Notes: a model not told the origin generated them from the letters alone. Shown: positions 52,946 through 62,311, numbered from the stretch's first letter. The stretch is 64,000 nucleotides of DNA from CALAGJ01 sp964293305 (GCA_964293305.1 CAXYYO010000015.1:5657-69656); one strand, 5' to 3'. Program-made: numbers and translations.

Positions 52946-54550
52946 ATGTTAAAAATCAGACTATTTACTGCTGCAATTTGTTTCTTCGCTACCATTCAGG
53001 TATCCGCACAAAATTTTTCAAACTTTTTAGGCAAGGCTGACCCAAGGGAGTTTGGAAATGCTATAACCCAACAATTGGATAGCACTTTTTTGGTAGGCGG
53101 AAGTTATAGAAACAGTTTCTATGGGAAGGACTTTCCCGCCTGTATTCATCTCCGTAAAAATGGATCTTATGATTGGGCCCGTCAATACAATTTGACCGGA
53201 CAGCCAGATGCCGAAATTAAATATGTAGAAGCCGTAAGAAATACTGCTGGCAATAAAGATGGGTATATTGCATTGATTGGTGCATCTTCTAGCATTTTTG
53301 TGGCTAGGCTCAATAATAATGGCACAGTGGCTTGGGGTAGAAATCTTACAAAAGCTAGCCCTAGTATGCTGGTACAAAGAATTAAACCTGTATATAGTAG
53401 TGCCACATCTTCCCCTTCTTTTTATGTGCTGGCAAGTGACTACAATGCAGATGAAGAACTTGTTATAAAACTAAGTTCAACTGGCACCACAATTTGGCAG
53501 AAAAGAATTGGACATAGCACTAGTGGAAATGAATACATATTCAGAGATTTAAAAGTAACAACTGACAGTGGATGTGTGATTACAGGATATGTGAATGAAG
53601 GTGGATTGAGTAAGCCTGTAGTATTTAAAATGAGTAGTACTGGCTCCGTTACCCTAGCTAAGGTCTATGACTTTTTTAGCACTGCGTATAGTGGAGGATT
53701 TGGCATAGCACCTACCACAGGAGGTTATGTAGTAACGGGTGAAGAAAATTTTGGAGATGATAATCTTACTTTTAAAGTAACTACAGCCGGGGCAATTACT
53801 TGGGCATATAAATATACGAATGTGGGTGTGAATGAATTGAACGGGCAAGCTGTGGTTTCAGATGCAGCAGGCAATATTATAGTAGCCGGTGCTAATTATA
53901 ATCCAAGTGTTTTGAATGATGCATTTATTATGAAATTAAATTCTTTGGGAACAGTAACCTTTGCCAAGGAATATTATGGCCATAGCGATGTAAATGATTT
54001 AAAACTTACTATACAAGGAGGTTATGCTTTTGCGGGCACTTCAGACCCAAGTAACGTTTTATCTGACATATATGTAGTGCATGCCAACTCCAGCGGAACT
54101 ATTGCATCTGCATGCCCACCTGTTACCATTACTTATACCCGTGTATCGCCAGAATTTAATTCTGTAGTAAATGCAGGTTATTACATAGGAAATAGTGCTC
54201 TTACAAATAGTATTGTTACTATCAAATCCCCTGCAATAACAACAGAAGAAGTAAGGTGTGGTACCGCCATTCCAGAAAATATTGTTGCAGACAATTCGAC
54301 TTATCAGCTACAGTCATATTTTGCCAACACCAATACACTCAATTTAAAATTTATCACAAATAAAACAGACAAAGAGAAGTATGAAGCAAGCGTGATGAAT
54401 ATGCATGGTGAAATAGTAGGGTTAAAACAAATTTCTGCCAATGTCTTATCATCATTACAAATACTTACTGCCCAATCCGGTTTGTTTGTGGTAACAATTA
54501 GCAGAAGAGGCGAAATAGTAGCACAACAAAAAGTGATTTATACAAAATAG
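52946..54550 (+). CDS. secreted beta-propeller-like protein with T9SS sorting domain
   Basis: 534 residues. Signal peptide (FTAAICFFATIQVSAQ), then about eight repeats of roughly 45 residues with the theme G-x-x-x-x-x-x-L-x-x-x-G-T-x-x-W-A-x-x-Y (for example LNNNGTVAWGRNL, LSSTGTTIWQKRIG, TTAGAITWAYKY, LNSLGTVTFAKEYYG), a propeller-type array. The last 85 residues (STYQLQSYFANTNTLNLKF to the end) are a type A T9SS-like sorting domain, so it is placed on the surface or released. Function unknown. Confidence 0.78.
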   Translation: MLKIRLFTAAICFFATIQVSAQNFSNFLGKADPREFGNAITQQLDSTFLVGGSYRNSFYGKDFPACIHLRKNGSYDWARQYNLTGQPDAEIKYVEAVRNTAGNKDGYIALIGASSSIFVARLNNNGTVAWGRNLTKASPSMLVQRIKPVYSSATSSPSFYVLASDYNADEELVIKLSSTGTTIWQKRIGHSTSGNEYIFRDLKVTTDSGCVITGYVNEGGLSKPVVFKMSSTGSVTLAKVYDFFSTAYSGGFGIAPTTGGYVVTGEENFGDDNLTFKVTTAGAITWAYKYTNVGVNELNGQAVVSDAAGNIIVAGANYNPSVLNDAFIMKLNSLGTVTFAKEYYGHSDVNDLKLTIQGGYAFAGTSDPSNVLSDIYVVHANSSGTIASACPPVTITYTRVSPEFNSVVNAGYYIGNSALTNSIVTIKSPAITTEEVRCGTAIPENIVADNSTYQLQSYFANTNTLNLKFITNKTDKEKYEASVMNMHGEIVGLKQISANVLSSLQILTAQSGLFVVTISRRGEIVAQQKVIYTK

Positions 54551-54852
54551 TATTTTAATAACCGGATGATATAGTTGACTTTGTGATGAAAAGTTAAAAG
54601 CCAATATTGATAAGTGTTTGAGGTTGAATTTTGGCTGATGAAATGGTATAGAATTAAAAGTAATAAATTGTTCTTAAATGCATAGGTATGCAGCATTTCT
54701 GCTTTACAATAAAATTCAACTGCATCATCTGGGTTGATATAGATAAGGCTCCGCCTGCGGCGGAGCCTTATCTATATTTTGAATTATAAAAAAAAATGTT
54801 CTATAGCGACAAAGCACTGCAAGTATAATTCCGTTTAAACAATATTTTTTAT
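54551..54852. other. 302-base intergenic region with strong hairpin
   Basis: Between convergent genes. Apart from the 19-bp hairpin (54737-54777) and the shared 15-mer at 54721-54735, I see nothing in it. Confidence 0.6.
54737..54777. terminator. bidirectional terminator-like hairpin with 19-bp stem
   Basis: Perfect inverted repeat: ATATAGATAAGGCTCCGCC (54737-54755) with its complement (54759-54777), loop TGC. GC-rich centre in AT-rich DNA. Placed between convergent genes (52946-54550 plus; 54853-55962 minus), so it most likely terminates both; T runs are short. Confidence 0.7.
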
Positions 54853-55962
54853 CTAATTCACCAGCTCTTGCAATTTCATGATCAGATCTTCGCCTCTCAA
54901 ATTTTTTGCTATTATTTTTCCATTAGGATCAATCAGCATATTAGCGGGTATACCGGTTATATGATATTTTAAAGCCACCTCATTTTTCCAAAATTTCAAA
55001 TCGCTGATATGGCTCCAGGTAAGATTATCTTCACCAATTGCCTTTATCCAGTTTGGCATATCCTTATCTAATGAAACACCCAAAACGGTAAAGTTTTTAT
55101 CCTTAAACATTTGATAAGCCTGCACTACATTTGGGTTTTCTAGGCGACATGGTTTGCACCAACTTGCCCAAAAATCCACCAAAACATATTTGCCCTTAAA
55201 TTGATTTAAACTTACGGGATTACCGGATGTGTCTGGCAATGTAAAATCAATGGCATCAGTGCCTACAGCACCAATTTTATCCCGCACAATTACGTCCTGA
55301 ATATTTTTTGAGAAGCGACTATTAGCAGCATCTCCAGTAAGTTGTTTGAATCTTTTTTCCAAAAGAAATACATCTTTATTCGGCTCCGTATCATAGCTAT
55401 AAGCTAATAATAAAGCTGCTGCCGGGGAACCTGCTTTGCGTGTCATAAAACGGTCTATAGCACTTTGATACAAATTATAAGCAGTATTGAGCACCACCAT
55501 CATTGAATCCCTTGAAATAGGATCAGAAGACATTTGCATTTGATTTCGATAATATGCAGTATAGTCATTAAGTGGCTTTACTTGATAAATAAATTCTTCA
55601 TAGTCATAATTATATTTAGACCCAGCCACTTGCACATCAGAAAAGTCTGCTTTAGTGCCAGATATTGTAATATTATCATTACCCATAAATAATACAAAAT
55701 GCTTATCGATATCCGGTATAGTTATCACATGAGCATCAGGTGATTTTGCTTGGCCTTTTAGCACAAATTTTCCCTTCACTACTTTTGCATTTGCCAGTGT
55801 ATCATCGCCAGAATAATCAACCAAATAAACCTGTGTATTTTCAGGTAGCATTTGCATAGAAGCATTTATTGTAAAACCTGCATCTGCTGCTTTAGAGCTT
55901 TGACCATTACTTAGGGTACAGCTGCATAACAAAACGATGCATCCAAAAATTTTATTTTTCAT
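54853..55962 (-). CDS. TlpA-like thioredoxin with N-terminal DUF4369-like domain
   Basis: Exported redox protein of 369 residues. A signal peptide (CIVLLCSCTLSNG) is followed by a DUF4369-like N-terminal half (residues 28-225) and a TlpA/AhpC-TSA domain: IDFTLPDTSGNPVSLNQFKGKYVLVDFWASWC269-KPC272. The C-terminal GIPANMLIDPNGKI holds the cis-proline. It acts on exported thiols or cytochrome c maturation. Unusually it overlaps hisIE by 11 bases (55952-55962), so it is translated with the his operon though unrelated to it. Confidence 0.9.
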   Translation of the reverse strand: MKNKIFGCIVLLCSCTLSNGQSSKAADAGFTINASMQMLPENTQVYLVDYSGDDTLANAKVVKGKFVLKGQAKSPDAHVITIPDIDKHFVLFMGNDNITISGTKADFSDVQVAGSKYNYDYEEFIYQVKPLNDYTAYYRNQMQMSSDPISRDSMMVVLNTAYNLYQSAIDRFMTRKAGSPAAALLLAYSYDTEPNKDVFLLEKRFKQLTGDAANSRFSKNIQDVIVRDKIGAVGTDAIDFTLPDTSGNPVSLNQFKGKYVLVDFWASWCKPCRLENPNVVQAYQMFKDKNFTVLGVSLDKDMPNWIKAIGEDNLTWSHISDLKFWKNEVALKYHITGIPANMLIDPNGKIIAKNLRGEDLIMKLQELVN

Positions 55963-56563
55963 TGTTCCTTTTTAAATGTCTTTTTTCGAGTATCTCTAAG
56001 ACGTGGTGCAAATTAAAACCTTTCATCTGAAGTAAAATAATGTAGTGAAATAGTAGGTCAGCTGCTTCATTGAGAAAAAGGTCGTCATTATTATCTTTAC
56101 TTTCAATCACCAACTCTACCGCCTCCTCTCCTACTTTTTGTGCTACTTTATTGATTCCTTTGGAAAATAAAGATGCCACATAAGAATTTTCTGGAGACAT
56201 TTTTTTTCGCTCCGCAATGATGTTTTCCAGTGTTGAAAGAAAATCGGATGATATGTTGGTTTCATTCCAACAAGTATCTGCCCCAGTATGGCATACAGGC
56301 CCTGTGGGTGTGGCTTTGATAAGAATCGTATCTGCATCGCAATCTGCGCAAATACTATCCAACAATAGATAATGGCCACTCGTTTCGCCTTTTGTCCACA
56401 AGGCCTTTCTGCTGCGACTATAGAAAGTTACGTTCCCAGTTTGATTGGTTATATTTATTGATGCTTCATTCATAAACCCAAGCATTAAAACCTTACTTGT
56501 TTTACTATCCTGCACTATGGCAGGAATGAGTGCATCAGCATATTTTGAAAAGTCTAATTGCAT
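55952..56563 (-). CDS. hisIE: bifunctional phosphoribosyl-AMP cyclohydrolase / phosphoribosyl-ATP pyrophosphohydrolase
   Basis: Histidine biosynthesis, steps 2 and 3. HisI half (about 1-110): FMNEASINITNQTGNVTFYSRSRKALWTKGETSG and CADCDADTILIKATPTGPVCHTGADTCW, with the zinc Cys. HisE half (about 112-203): YVASLFSKGINKVAQKVGEEAVELVIESK and EAADLLFHYIILLQ. 203 residues, complete. Terminal his gene in this operon; start ATG 56563. Confidence 0.97.
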   Translation of the reverse strand: MQLDFSKYADALIPAIVQDSKTSKVLMLGFMNEASINITNQTGNVTFYSRSRKALWTKGETSGHYLLLDSICADCDADTILIKATPTGPVCHTGADTCWNETNISSDFLSTLENIIAERKKMSPENSYVASLFSKGINKVAQKVGEEAVELVIESKDNNDDLFLNEAADLLFHYIILLQMKGFNLHHVLEILEKRHLKRNNEK

Positions 56564-56584
56564 AATGTTAAAATTATAATTTAT

Positions 56585-57376
56585 TCAAATTCTTACATGA
56601 ATTTTTTCTCCTGATAAGTATTCTTTTAGCTCAGGAATAGCAATTTCCCTAAAATGAAAAATACTTGCTGCCAATGCTGCATCTGCTTTCGCCATATTAA
56701 ACACATCAGCAAAATGATGCATTTTACCAGCACCTCCACTTGCTACTACTGGCACAGAGAGCTTATCGGATATTTGCTTGGTTATATCTAATGCAAAGCC
56801 AGCTTTAGTACCATCATGATTCATTGAGGTAAGCAGTATTTCCCCTGCACCTTCATTCACTGCTTGTACAGCCCAATCTATACATTTTACTTTAGTGGCT
56901 TGGCTGCCTCCATTTAGATATACATACCATTCCCCATCCCTGTCTTGTTTTGTATCAATAGCGAGTACTACACATTGGCTTCCAAATGATTTTGCCAATT
57001 GGTTAATGAGGGTTGGGTTTTTGAATGCCGCCGTGTTGATGGAAACCTTATCGGCGCCATTTTCTAAGAGAATATTTACATGTTCTACTGCACTTACCCC
57101 ACCACCCACAGTGAATGGAATATTGATATGATGCGCTATTTTATTTACAAGATCAGCAAGCGTTTTTCTTTTCTCTACAGTAGCTGTAATATCAAGAAAC
57201 ACTAATTCATCTGCGCCTTGGGATGCATAGAAAGCAGCAAGTGCTACAGGGTCTCCAGCATCTCTTAGATTTTCAAACATGGTTCCTTTTACTGTTCGGC
57301 CATCTTTAATATCAAGACAAGCAATGATTCTCTTTGCTAATCCCACGCTACTCATATTTTGTGGTACTTTACTCAT
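56585..57376 (-). CDS. hisF: imidazole glycerol phosphate synthase subunit HisF
   Basis: Cyclase subunit making imidazole glycerol phosphate and AICAR from PRFAR with ammonia from HisH. 263 residues (beta/alpha)8 barrel. LAKRIIACLDIKDGRTVKGTMF, TVGGGVSAVEHVNILLENGADKVSINT, ILLTSMNHDGTKAGF and PVVASGGAG are signatures; catalytic Asp in CLDI and in NHDG. The start ATG 57376 overlaps the hisA stop by 4 bases (ATGA). Confidence 0.97.
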   Translation of the reverse strand: MSKVPQNMSSVGLAKRIIACLDIKDGRTVKGTMFENLRDAGDPVALAAFYASQGADELVFLDITATVEKRKTLADLVNKIAHHINIPFTVGGGVSAVEHVNILLENGADKVSINTAAFKNPTLINQLAKSFGSQCVVLAIDTKQDRDGEWYVYLNGGSQATKVKCIDWAVQAVNEGAGEILLTSMNHDGTKAGFALDITKQISDKLSVPVVASGGAGKMHHFADVFNMAKADAALAASIFHFREIAIPELKEYLSGEKIHVRI

Positions 57377-58092
57377 GTATTATACTTACTCAATTCGTTT
57401 AATGTAATTCTGTTTTCATAAATTGCTTTACCAATAATGACTCCTTTACAGCCTATTTTTTGAAGGGCTTTTACATCATTGATGCTACTTACACCACCAC
57501 TGGCTACTAATTGTACAGTAGGAAAAAGCTCAATTATTTTTTTATATAGATTTATGGCCGGGCCTTCCAATTTCCCATCCTTTGACACATCCGTACAAAA
57601 TACATAATTCAACCCTAATTCAATATAGTATTCAAGCAATTTTTCTATCTTAATATCAGATGTTTCCATCCAACCATTAATGGCAATAAAGTTATCTTTT
57701 ACATCAGCCCCTAAAAAAAAATGTTCCGCACCATATTTCTTTATCCATGACGCTAATAGTAATTTATTTTTTACTGCCAAACTTCCAATGGTAGCATAAG
57801 TAGCTCCTGCATTAAAACAATTTTGTAAGTCTATTTCTGTTTTAATTCCACCACCAAAATCAATCTTCATTGTTGTTTTTGATGCTATGTCTTCTAATAC
57901 TTTCCAGTTTGTTACAGTACCTGCTTTTGCTCCATCCAAATCAACAATATGCAGACGAGTAAATCCCGCAGATTCAAATTGTAATGCTACTTCTACAGGA
58001 TGATCATGATATATTTTTTGGAGCGCATAATCTCCTTCTGTTAGTCTTACACATTTACCATTTATGATATCAATAGCCGGAATTATTTGCAT
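57373..58092 (-). CDS. hisA: ProFAR isomerase (HisA)
   Basis: Amadori isomerase of histidine synthesis, 239 residues. MQIIPAIDIINGKCVRLTEGDY at the N-terminus and the (beta/alpha)8 barrel with IDFGGGIKTEIDLQ, FCTDVSKDGKLEGP (catalytic Asp) and ASGGVSSINDVKAL. Overlaps hisF by 4 bases. Homologous to TrpF, encoded nearby. Confidence 0.97.
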   Translation of the reverse strand: MQIIPAIDIINGKCVRLTEGDYALQKIYHDHPVEVALQFESAGFTRLHIVDLDGAKAGTVTNWKVLEDIASKTTMKIDFGGGIKTEIDLQNCFNAGATYATIGSLAVKNKLLLASWIKKYGAEHFFLGADVKDNFIAINGWMETSDIKIEKLLEYYIELGLNYVFCTDVSKDGKLEGPAINLYKKIIELFPTVQLVASGGVSSINDVKALQKIGCKGVIIGKAIYENRITLNELSKYNT

Positions 58093-58101
58093 CTTTTACA
58101 A

Positions 58102-58707
58102 TTAAATATGATGTATGAAATTTTTCAAAATTTGTTCTCCGATATCGGCACTTTTTTCGGGATGAAACTGAACTCCATAGAAATTATTTTTGTGTAATGA
58201 TGCACTATACTCTATTTCATAATTTGCCTTGGCAATGGTATCCAAGCCAACTGCAGCATAGTAACCATGTACGAAATAACAATAAGCTTTGTTTTCTATT
58301 CCCTCAAACAAATTTGTTTTTAAATGCTGTATCTGATTCCATCCTATTTGAGGTACTTTATATAGTTGTCTATCCAAAGGCATAAATCTTTTGATCTGTT
58401 CATTAAAGATGCCCAAACAATTTGTATTATTTTCTTCAGAATAATTACACAAAAGTTGCATACCAAGACAAATGCCTAATACAGGTTGTTGTAAGTTGAC
58501 AATTACATTATCCAATTTTCTCTCTCTTAAATATTGCATGGCCGTACTGGCCTCCCCTACTCCAGGAAAAATTACTTTATCTGCTGATTGAATTTCGTAA
58601 GGGTCATCAGACACTATTGCCTCTACTTGTATGCGTCGCAATGCATACAATACACTTTGAATATTGCCTGCATTATATTTGAGAATAACGATTTTTTGTT
58701 TTGACAT
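58102..58707 (-). CDS. hisH: imidazole glycerol phosphate synthase subunit HisH
   Basis: Glutamine amidotransferase subunit; 201 residues. Nucleophile Cys in VLGICLGMQLLCN, triad His and Glu in YGVQFHPEKS; N-terminus IVILKYNAGNIQSV. It gives ammonia to HisF. hisG, hisD, hisC and hisB are not upstream: the tRNA and then the trp genes lie there. No clear promoter box is seen in front of it, so it may depend on read-through from trpA across the tRNA gene in antisense. Confidence 0.96.
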   Translation of the reverse strand: MSKQKIVILKYNAGNIQSVLYALRRIQVEAIVSDDPYEIQSADKVIFPGVGEASTAMQYLRERKLDNVIVNLQQPVLGICLGMQLLCNYSEENNTNCLGIFNEQIKRFMPLDRQLYKVPQIGWNQIQHLKTNLFEGIENKAYCYFVHGYYAAVGLDTIAKANYEIEYSASLHKNNFYGVQFHPEKSADIGEQILKNFIHHI

Positions 58708-58725
58708 TTATTGGCTTATTTTATT

Positions 58726-58733
58726 TACCTTTG
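58726..58733 (+). promoter_or_regulatory. -7 box of the tRNA-Gly gene (TACCTTTG)
   Basis: Exact TAnnTTTG match, seven bases before the mature tRNA 5' end; TTTTG at 58699-58703 (spacer 22) could be the -33 element. The tRNA transcript would have almost no 5' leader. Confidence 0.6.
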
Positions 58734-58740
58734 AACTAAT

Positions 58741-58813
58741 GCGGTAGTAGTTCAGTTGGCAGAACATTAGCTTCCCAAGCTAAGGGTCGAGAGTTCGAAT
58801 CTCTTCTACCGCT
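58741..58813 (+). tRNA. tRNA-Gly (anticodon CCC)
   Basis: Complete cloverleaf: acceptor GCGGTAG/CTACCGC, D arm GTTC/GAAC with AGTTGGCA loop, anticodon stem TTAGC/GCTAA with loop TTCCCAA (anticodon CCC at positions 34-36), variable GGGTC, T arm GAGAG/CTCTT with TTCGAAT. Discriminator U73 as expected for glycine; CCA is not encoded. Reads GGG. Opposite strand to the flanking his and trp genes. Confidence 0.97.
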
Positions 58814-58828
58814 CTTTCTCTTATTGCT

Positions 58829-59602
58829 TTAATTTTTGATGGTTTGAATAAATTTTTTTGTATCTGCTCTTATATCTGTACTCCCTTCTAAAAATTTGAT
58901 ATATGCGCTACCAATAATTGCACCATCAGCATATAAACATGCAGTATCAAAACTTGTTTTATCCTTTATGCCAAAACCTACTAATACTGGATTTTTTAAC
59001 TCCATAGATTGTAGCTTTAAAAGATATTTACTCACTTCTTCCATATTTTTTTCTGAACCTGTGGTTGATGAAGATGTAACGGCATACAAAAATGCATCAT
59101 TACTTGCATCCATTAGTTTGATACGCTCTTCACTTGTTTCGGGTGTGATGAGAAAAATAAAATCTAAACCATATTGCTTTAGGATATCTGCATATAAATG
59201 TTGATATTCATACAATGGCAAATCGGGCAGTATCAAAGCCAGCACTCCAGCACTTACAGCATCTGCACAAAAACGCTCAAATCCATATTGCAAAACAGGA
59301 TTCATATACCCCATTAAAATTAAGCCTGCTTTTATTTTGCCACTAGGCAATGATTGGAGTTGTGCAAGCAACAATGGAAGAGTCATACCATTCTGTAAAG
59401 CAATAGCACTACTTTGTTGTATGACCAGCCCATCTGCTAATGGATCGCTATAGGGCATGCCTATTTCTATTATGTCTGCGCCATAATCATCTAAAGCTGT
59501 TATTATTTCCGGCAGACTATTTAATTCAGGATAACCTGCGGTGCAATAAATATTGAGTACTTTATGATCAGCCGCTTGTATTATCTTTTTTATTCGCTTC
59601 AT
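58829..59602 (-). CDS. trpA: tryptophan synthase alpha chain
   Basis: Cleaves indole glycerol phosphate to indole and glyceraldehyde-3-phosphate. 257 residues (beta/alpha)8. Catalytic Glu in DIIEIGMPYSDPLADG and Asp downstream in that block; VTSSSTTGSEKN is the phosphate loop region. It follows trpB by 5 bases. Ends 16 bases from the tRNA gene on the other strand. Confidence 0.97.
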   Translation of the reverse strand: MKRIKKIIQAADHKVLNIYCTAGYPELNSLPEIITALDDYGADIIEIGMPYSDPLADGLVIQQSSAIALQNGMTLPLLLAQLQSLPSGKIKAGLILMGYMNPVLQYGFERFCADAVSAGVLALILPDLPLYEYQHLYADILKQYGLDFIFLITPETSEERIKLMDASNDAFLYAVTSSSTTGSEKNMEEVSKYLLKLQSMELKNPVLVGFGIKDKTSFDTACLYADGAIIGSAYIKFLEGSTDIRADTKKFIQTIKN

Positions 59603-59607
59603 GATGA

Positions 59608-60792
59608 TTATAAATAGTTCATATATGTGTCAAGATCTTTATCTCCTCTTCCACTTAAACAAATAACAATCCTATCTTTTTCCTTTAACGGTAAATGATG
59701 TAGAATATGCAGCGCATGTGCCGTTTCTAATGCAGGAATAATGCCCTCTGTTTTGGAAAGATGTATAGCTGCTTTAATAGCTTCTGTATCTGTGGCACTC
59801 ATAAATTTTGCCCTACCCGTTTCATATAAATATGCATGCAAAGGTCCTATACCGGGATAGTCCAAACCCGCAGAAATACTATGTGGTTCCATAACCTGCC
59901 CATCACTGGTTTGCATAAGTAAACTTTTACTGCCATGTAATATTCCGATGGTGCCAAGCTGTGTAGTAGCCGCAGTTTTGCCAGTTTGTATCCCTTCTCC
60001 TGCGGCTTCTACTGCAATCAGTTGCACTTCCTGCTCTTCAATAAAATGATAGAATGCTCCTGCCGCATTACTGCCTCCTCCTACACAAGCTATTATATGT
60101 GTGGGATTTTCTTTTCCAGTATCATGCAGTAGTTGCTTTTTTATTTCTTCACTGATTACACTTTGCAATTTTGCTACCATATCTGGATATGGATGTGGCC
60201 CCACCACACTTCCAATAATATAGTGTGTATTTTCCGCATTATTTATCCAATCTCTTATAGCTTCATTGGTGGCATCTTTTAAAGTCTTGCTGCCACTTGT
60301 GGCTGGAATAACTTTTGCTCCAAGCATTTTCATACGTGCCACATTTGGGGCCTGCCTTGCTATATCCTTCTCTCCCATATATACAATACATTCCAAACCC
60401 TTGAGTGCACATACAGTGGCAGTAGCTACACCATGCTGACCCGCACCTGTTTCGGCAATTATTCTCCTTTTACCAAGCCGCTCTGCTATCAATATCTGAC
60501 CAATGGTGTTATTGATTTTATGCGCACCGGTATGACATAAATCTTCTCTCTTTAAAAAAATATTAGTATTAAACTGCTTACTTAATCTTGATGCAAAATA
60601 TAACGGCGTGGGCCTTCCTACATAATCTTTTAATAAACTTTTATAAGCTTGCTGAAACGATGGATCTAAAATGATAGACAAATAATTTTTTTGTAAATTT
60701 TCTACATTCTTGTACAACATTTCAGGAATGTAAGCTCCACCAAAGTTGCCATAATATCCATGCTCATTAGGATCTTTATTTATCTTTTCCAT
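59608..60792 (-). CDS. trpB: tryptophan synthase beta chain
   Basis: PLP enzyme joining indole and serine to tryptophan. 394 residues. The PLP lysine is in CHTGAHKINN; E in AETGAGQHG; phosphate loop GGGSNAAG. N-terminal YGGNFGGAYIPEML fits TrpB1. In operon order trpF-trpB-trpA. Confidence 0.98.
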   Translation of the reverse strand: MEKINKDPNEHGYYGNFGGAYIPEMLYKNVENLQKNYLSIILDPSFQQAYKSLLKDYVGRPTPLYFASRLSKQFNTNIFLKREDLCHTGAHKINNTIGQILIAERLGKRRIIAETGAGQHGVATATVCALKGLECIVYMGEKDIARQAPNVARMKMLGAKVIPATSGSKTLKDATNEAIRDWINNAENTHYIIGSVVGPHPYPDMVAKLQSVISEEIKKQLLHDTGKENPTHIIACVGGGSNAAGAFYHFIEEQEVQLIAVEAAGEGIQTGKTAATTQLGTIGILHGSKSLLMQTSDGQVMEPHSISAGLDYPGIGPLHAYLYETGRAKFMSATDTEAIKAAIHLSKTEGIIPALETAHALHILHHLPLKEKDRIVICLSGRGDKDLDTYMNYL

Positions 60793-60833
60793 GATATAAT
60801 ATTATTCATTATTATTTATTCTATACATCAATT

Positions 60834-61496
60834 TTAAGTATGATTTAATGTGGCTATAAATTGCTTTATCTTTTTCATATCTTTTATGCCTGGCATTAAT
60901 TCAAACCTGCTGTTTATGTCAATTGCAAACAAATCTTTGGCTACTTTATCCTGCATGAAGAATTTTAGATTACTAGTATCATCTTCTCCAATACCGCCAC
61001 TCAAAAAATAAGGTTTCGAAATATTTTTGCCCTTCAATAAATCCCAATTAAATTGTTTTCCTGTACCCCCAAAAACGGCATCACCAGTGCTACTCACTGT
61101 ACTACCTGCCGTATCAAAAAGATACATATCTGCTACATCCGTGTAGTCCTTTAACCTCCACTCCAAATGATCTTTATCTGATACTCGAAATGCTTTGATT
61201 ACTGAAATATAATTTGATATACGCTCACAAAAATGCGGGGTTTCATCCCCATGTAACTGTACTAAATACAAACCACACTGATCTACCGTTTTTACTATTT
61301 CCTCCTCAGTTGCATTTACAAATACACCTACTTTGTTGATATTTCCTTTAATTGATTTTATATCTGTTGGCTTTAAGTGATGATATACATATCTAGGAGA
61401 TTTTGGATAGAAAATAAACCCTCCAAATGATACACCCATTCCCTCTAACTCATATACCTGATCTACCTGTGTCAACCCACATACCTTTAACCTCAT
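60834..61496 (-). CDS. trpF: phosphoribosylanthranilate isomerase
   Basis: TrpF, third step of tryptophan synthesis; 220 residues. LKVCGLTQVDQ (catalytic Cys), VQLHGDE, YLFDTAG (catalytic Asp) and FLSGGIGEDD. The start ATG 61496 overlaps the trpC stop by 4 bases (ATGA); the frame could extend to 61526 but inside trpC. Confidence 0.96.
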   Translation of the reverse strand: MRLKVCGLTQVDQVYELEGMGVSFGGFIFYPKSPRYVYHHLKPTDIKSIKGNINKVGVFVNATEEEIVKTVDQCGLYLVQLHGDETPHFCERISNYISVIKAFRVSDKDHLEWRLKDYTDVADMYLFDTAGSTVSSTGDAVFGGTGKQFNWDLLKGKNISKPYFLSGGIGEDDTSNLKFFMQDKVAKDLFAIDINSRFELMPGIKDMKKIKQFIATLNHT

Positions 61497-62278
61497 GACT
61501 TTAAATCTTTTATAAATTGTTGGCATGCTTCACCGGGGCTTGATTGCTTCATAAAAACTTCACCAGCTAAAAATCCCTTGAAACCATTCTTCCTGAAATA
61601 CCTTACTTCATCTACTGATTGAATACCACTTTCTGCTATTAATATTTTCCCTTCGGGAATTTGCTTTGCCATCCTGATACTCTGATCAATATCTACTTGA
61701 AATGTATTTAAGTTTCGATTATTTACTCCTATCATCAAAACATCCTCACATATATGCCCTATTTCATTTTCTTCATGTAATTCTAAAATAACTTCCATCT
61801 GATAATCTTTGGCTGGTCCTGCCACATCACTCACCTGCACTGTCGTGAAACAGGATGCTATTAATAAAATCACATCTGCTCCAAATGCTCTTGCCTCTGT
61901 AATCTGCCACTCATCAATGATAAAATCCTTTCTGAGAATCGGCTTTGATGTCAACTGACGTGTGGCCATTAAATCATCTAAAGACCCTCCAAAATATTGT
62001 TCATCCGTTAATACAGAAATTCCAGCTACAGATACATCATAAAAAGGAATGACTTGCTGTGGTTCAATGTCTTTATGGAACCATCCTTTACTAGGACTCT
62101 TTCTTTTAAACTCTGCAATAATGCCAGAAGAATCATCTGAACACAATGATGCAGCCAAAGAACGCCTCGGAGAATGCCAAAAAAAACTTTCATTCATAAA
62201 ACGCTGTATAGAAGAAAGCGGTTTAAAGAAAGCAATTTCTTCTTTTTTTGTTGATATTATTTGATTGAGGATGGACAT
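61493..62278 (-). CDS. trpC: indole-3-glycerol phosphate synthase
   Basis: TrpC closes the indole ring; 261 residues. IIAEFKRKSPSKGWF (catalytic Lys), VLTDEQYFGGS, ILRKDFIIDEWQI, LLIAS, GVNNRNLNTF and LIAESGIQS are the family motifs, all intact. It is the first gene after the RAYT element, so the element is inserted between trpD and trpC. Confidence 0.97.
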   Translation of the reverse strand: MSILNQIISTKKEEIAFFKPLSSIQRFMNESFFWHSPRRSLAASLCSDDSSGIIAEFKRKSPSKGWFHKDIEPQQVIPFYDVSVAGISVLTDEQYFGGSLDDLMATRQLTSKPILRKDFIIDEWQITEARAFGADVILLIASCFTTVQVSDVAGPAKDYQMEVILELHEENEIGHICEDVLMIGVNNRNLNTFQVDIDQSIRMAKQIPEGKILIAESGIQSVDEVRYFRKNGFKGFLAGEVFMKQSSPGEACQQFIKDLKS

Positions 62279-62290
62279 GATGGATATGGG

Positions 62291-62311
62291 TGCGAAGTCT
62301 CTGACTTCGCA
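62291..62311. repeat. left REP-like palindrome of the RAYT element
   Basis: TGCGAAGTC (62291-62299), loop TCT, GACTTCGCA (62303-62311), then ATTTTTTAT. 9-bp perfect stem, may also act as a terminator. Confidence 0.85.
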
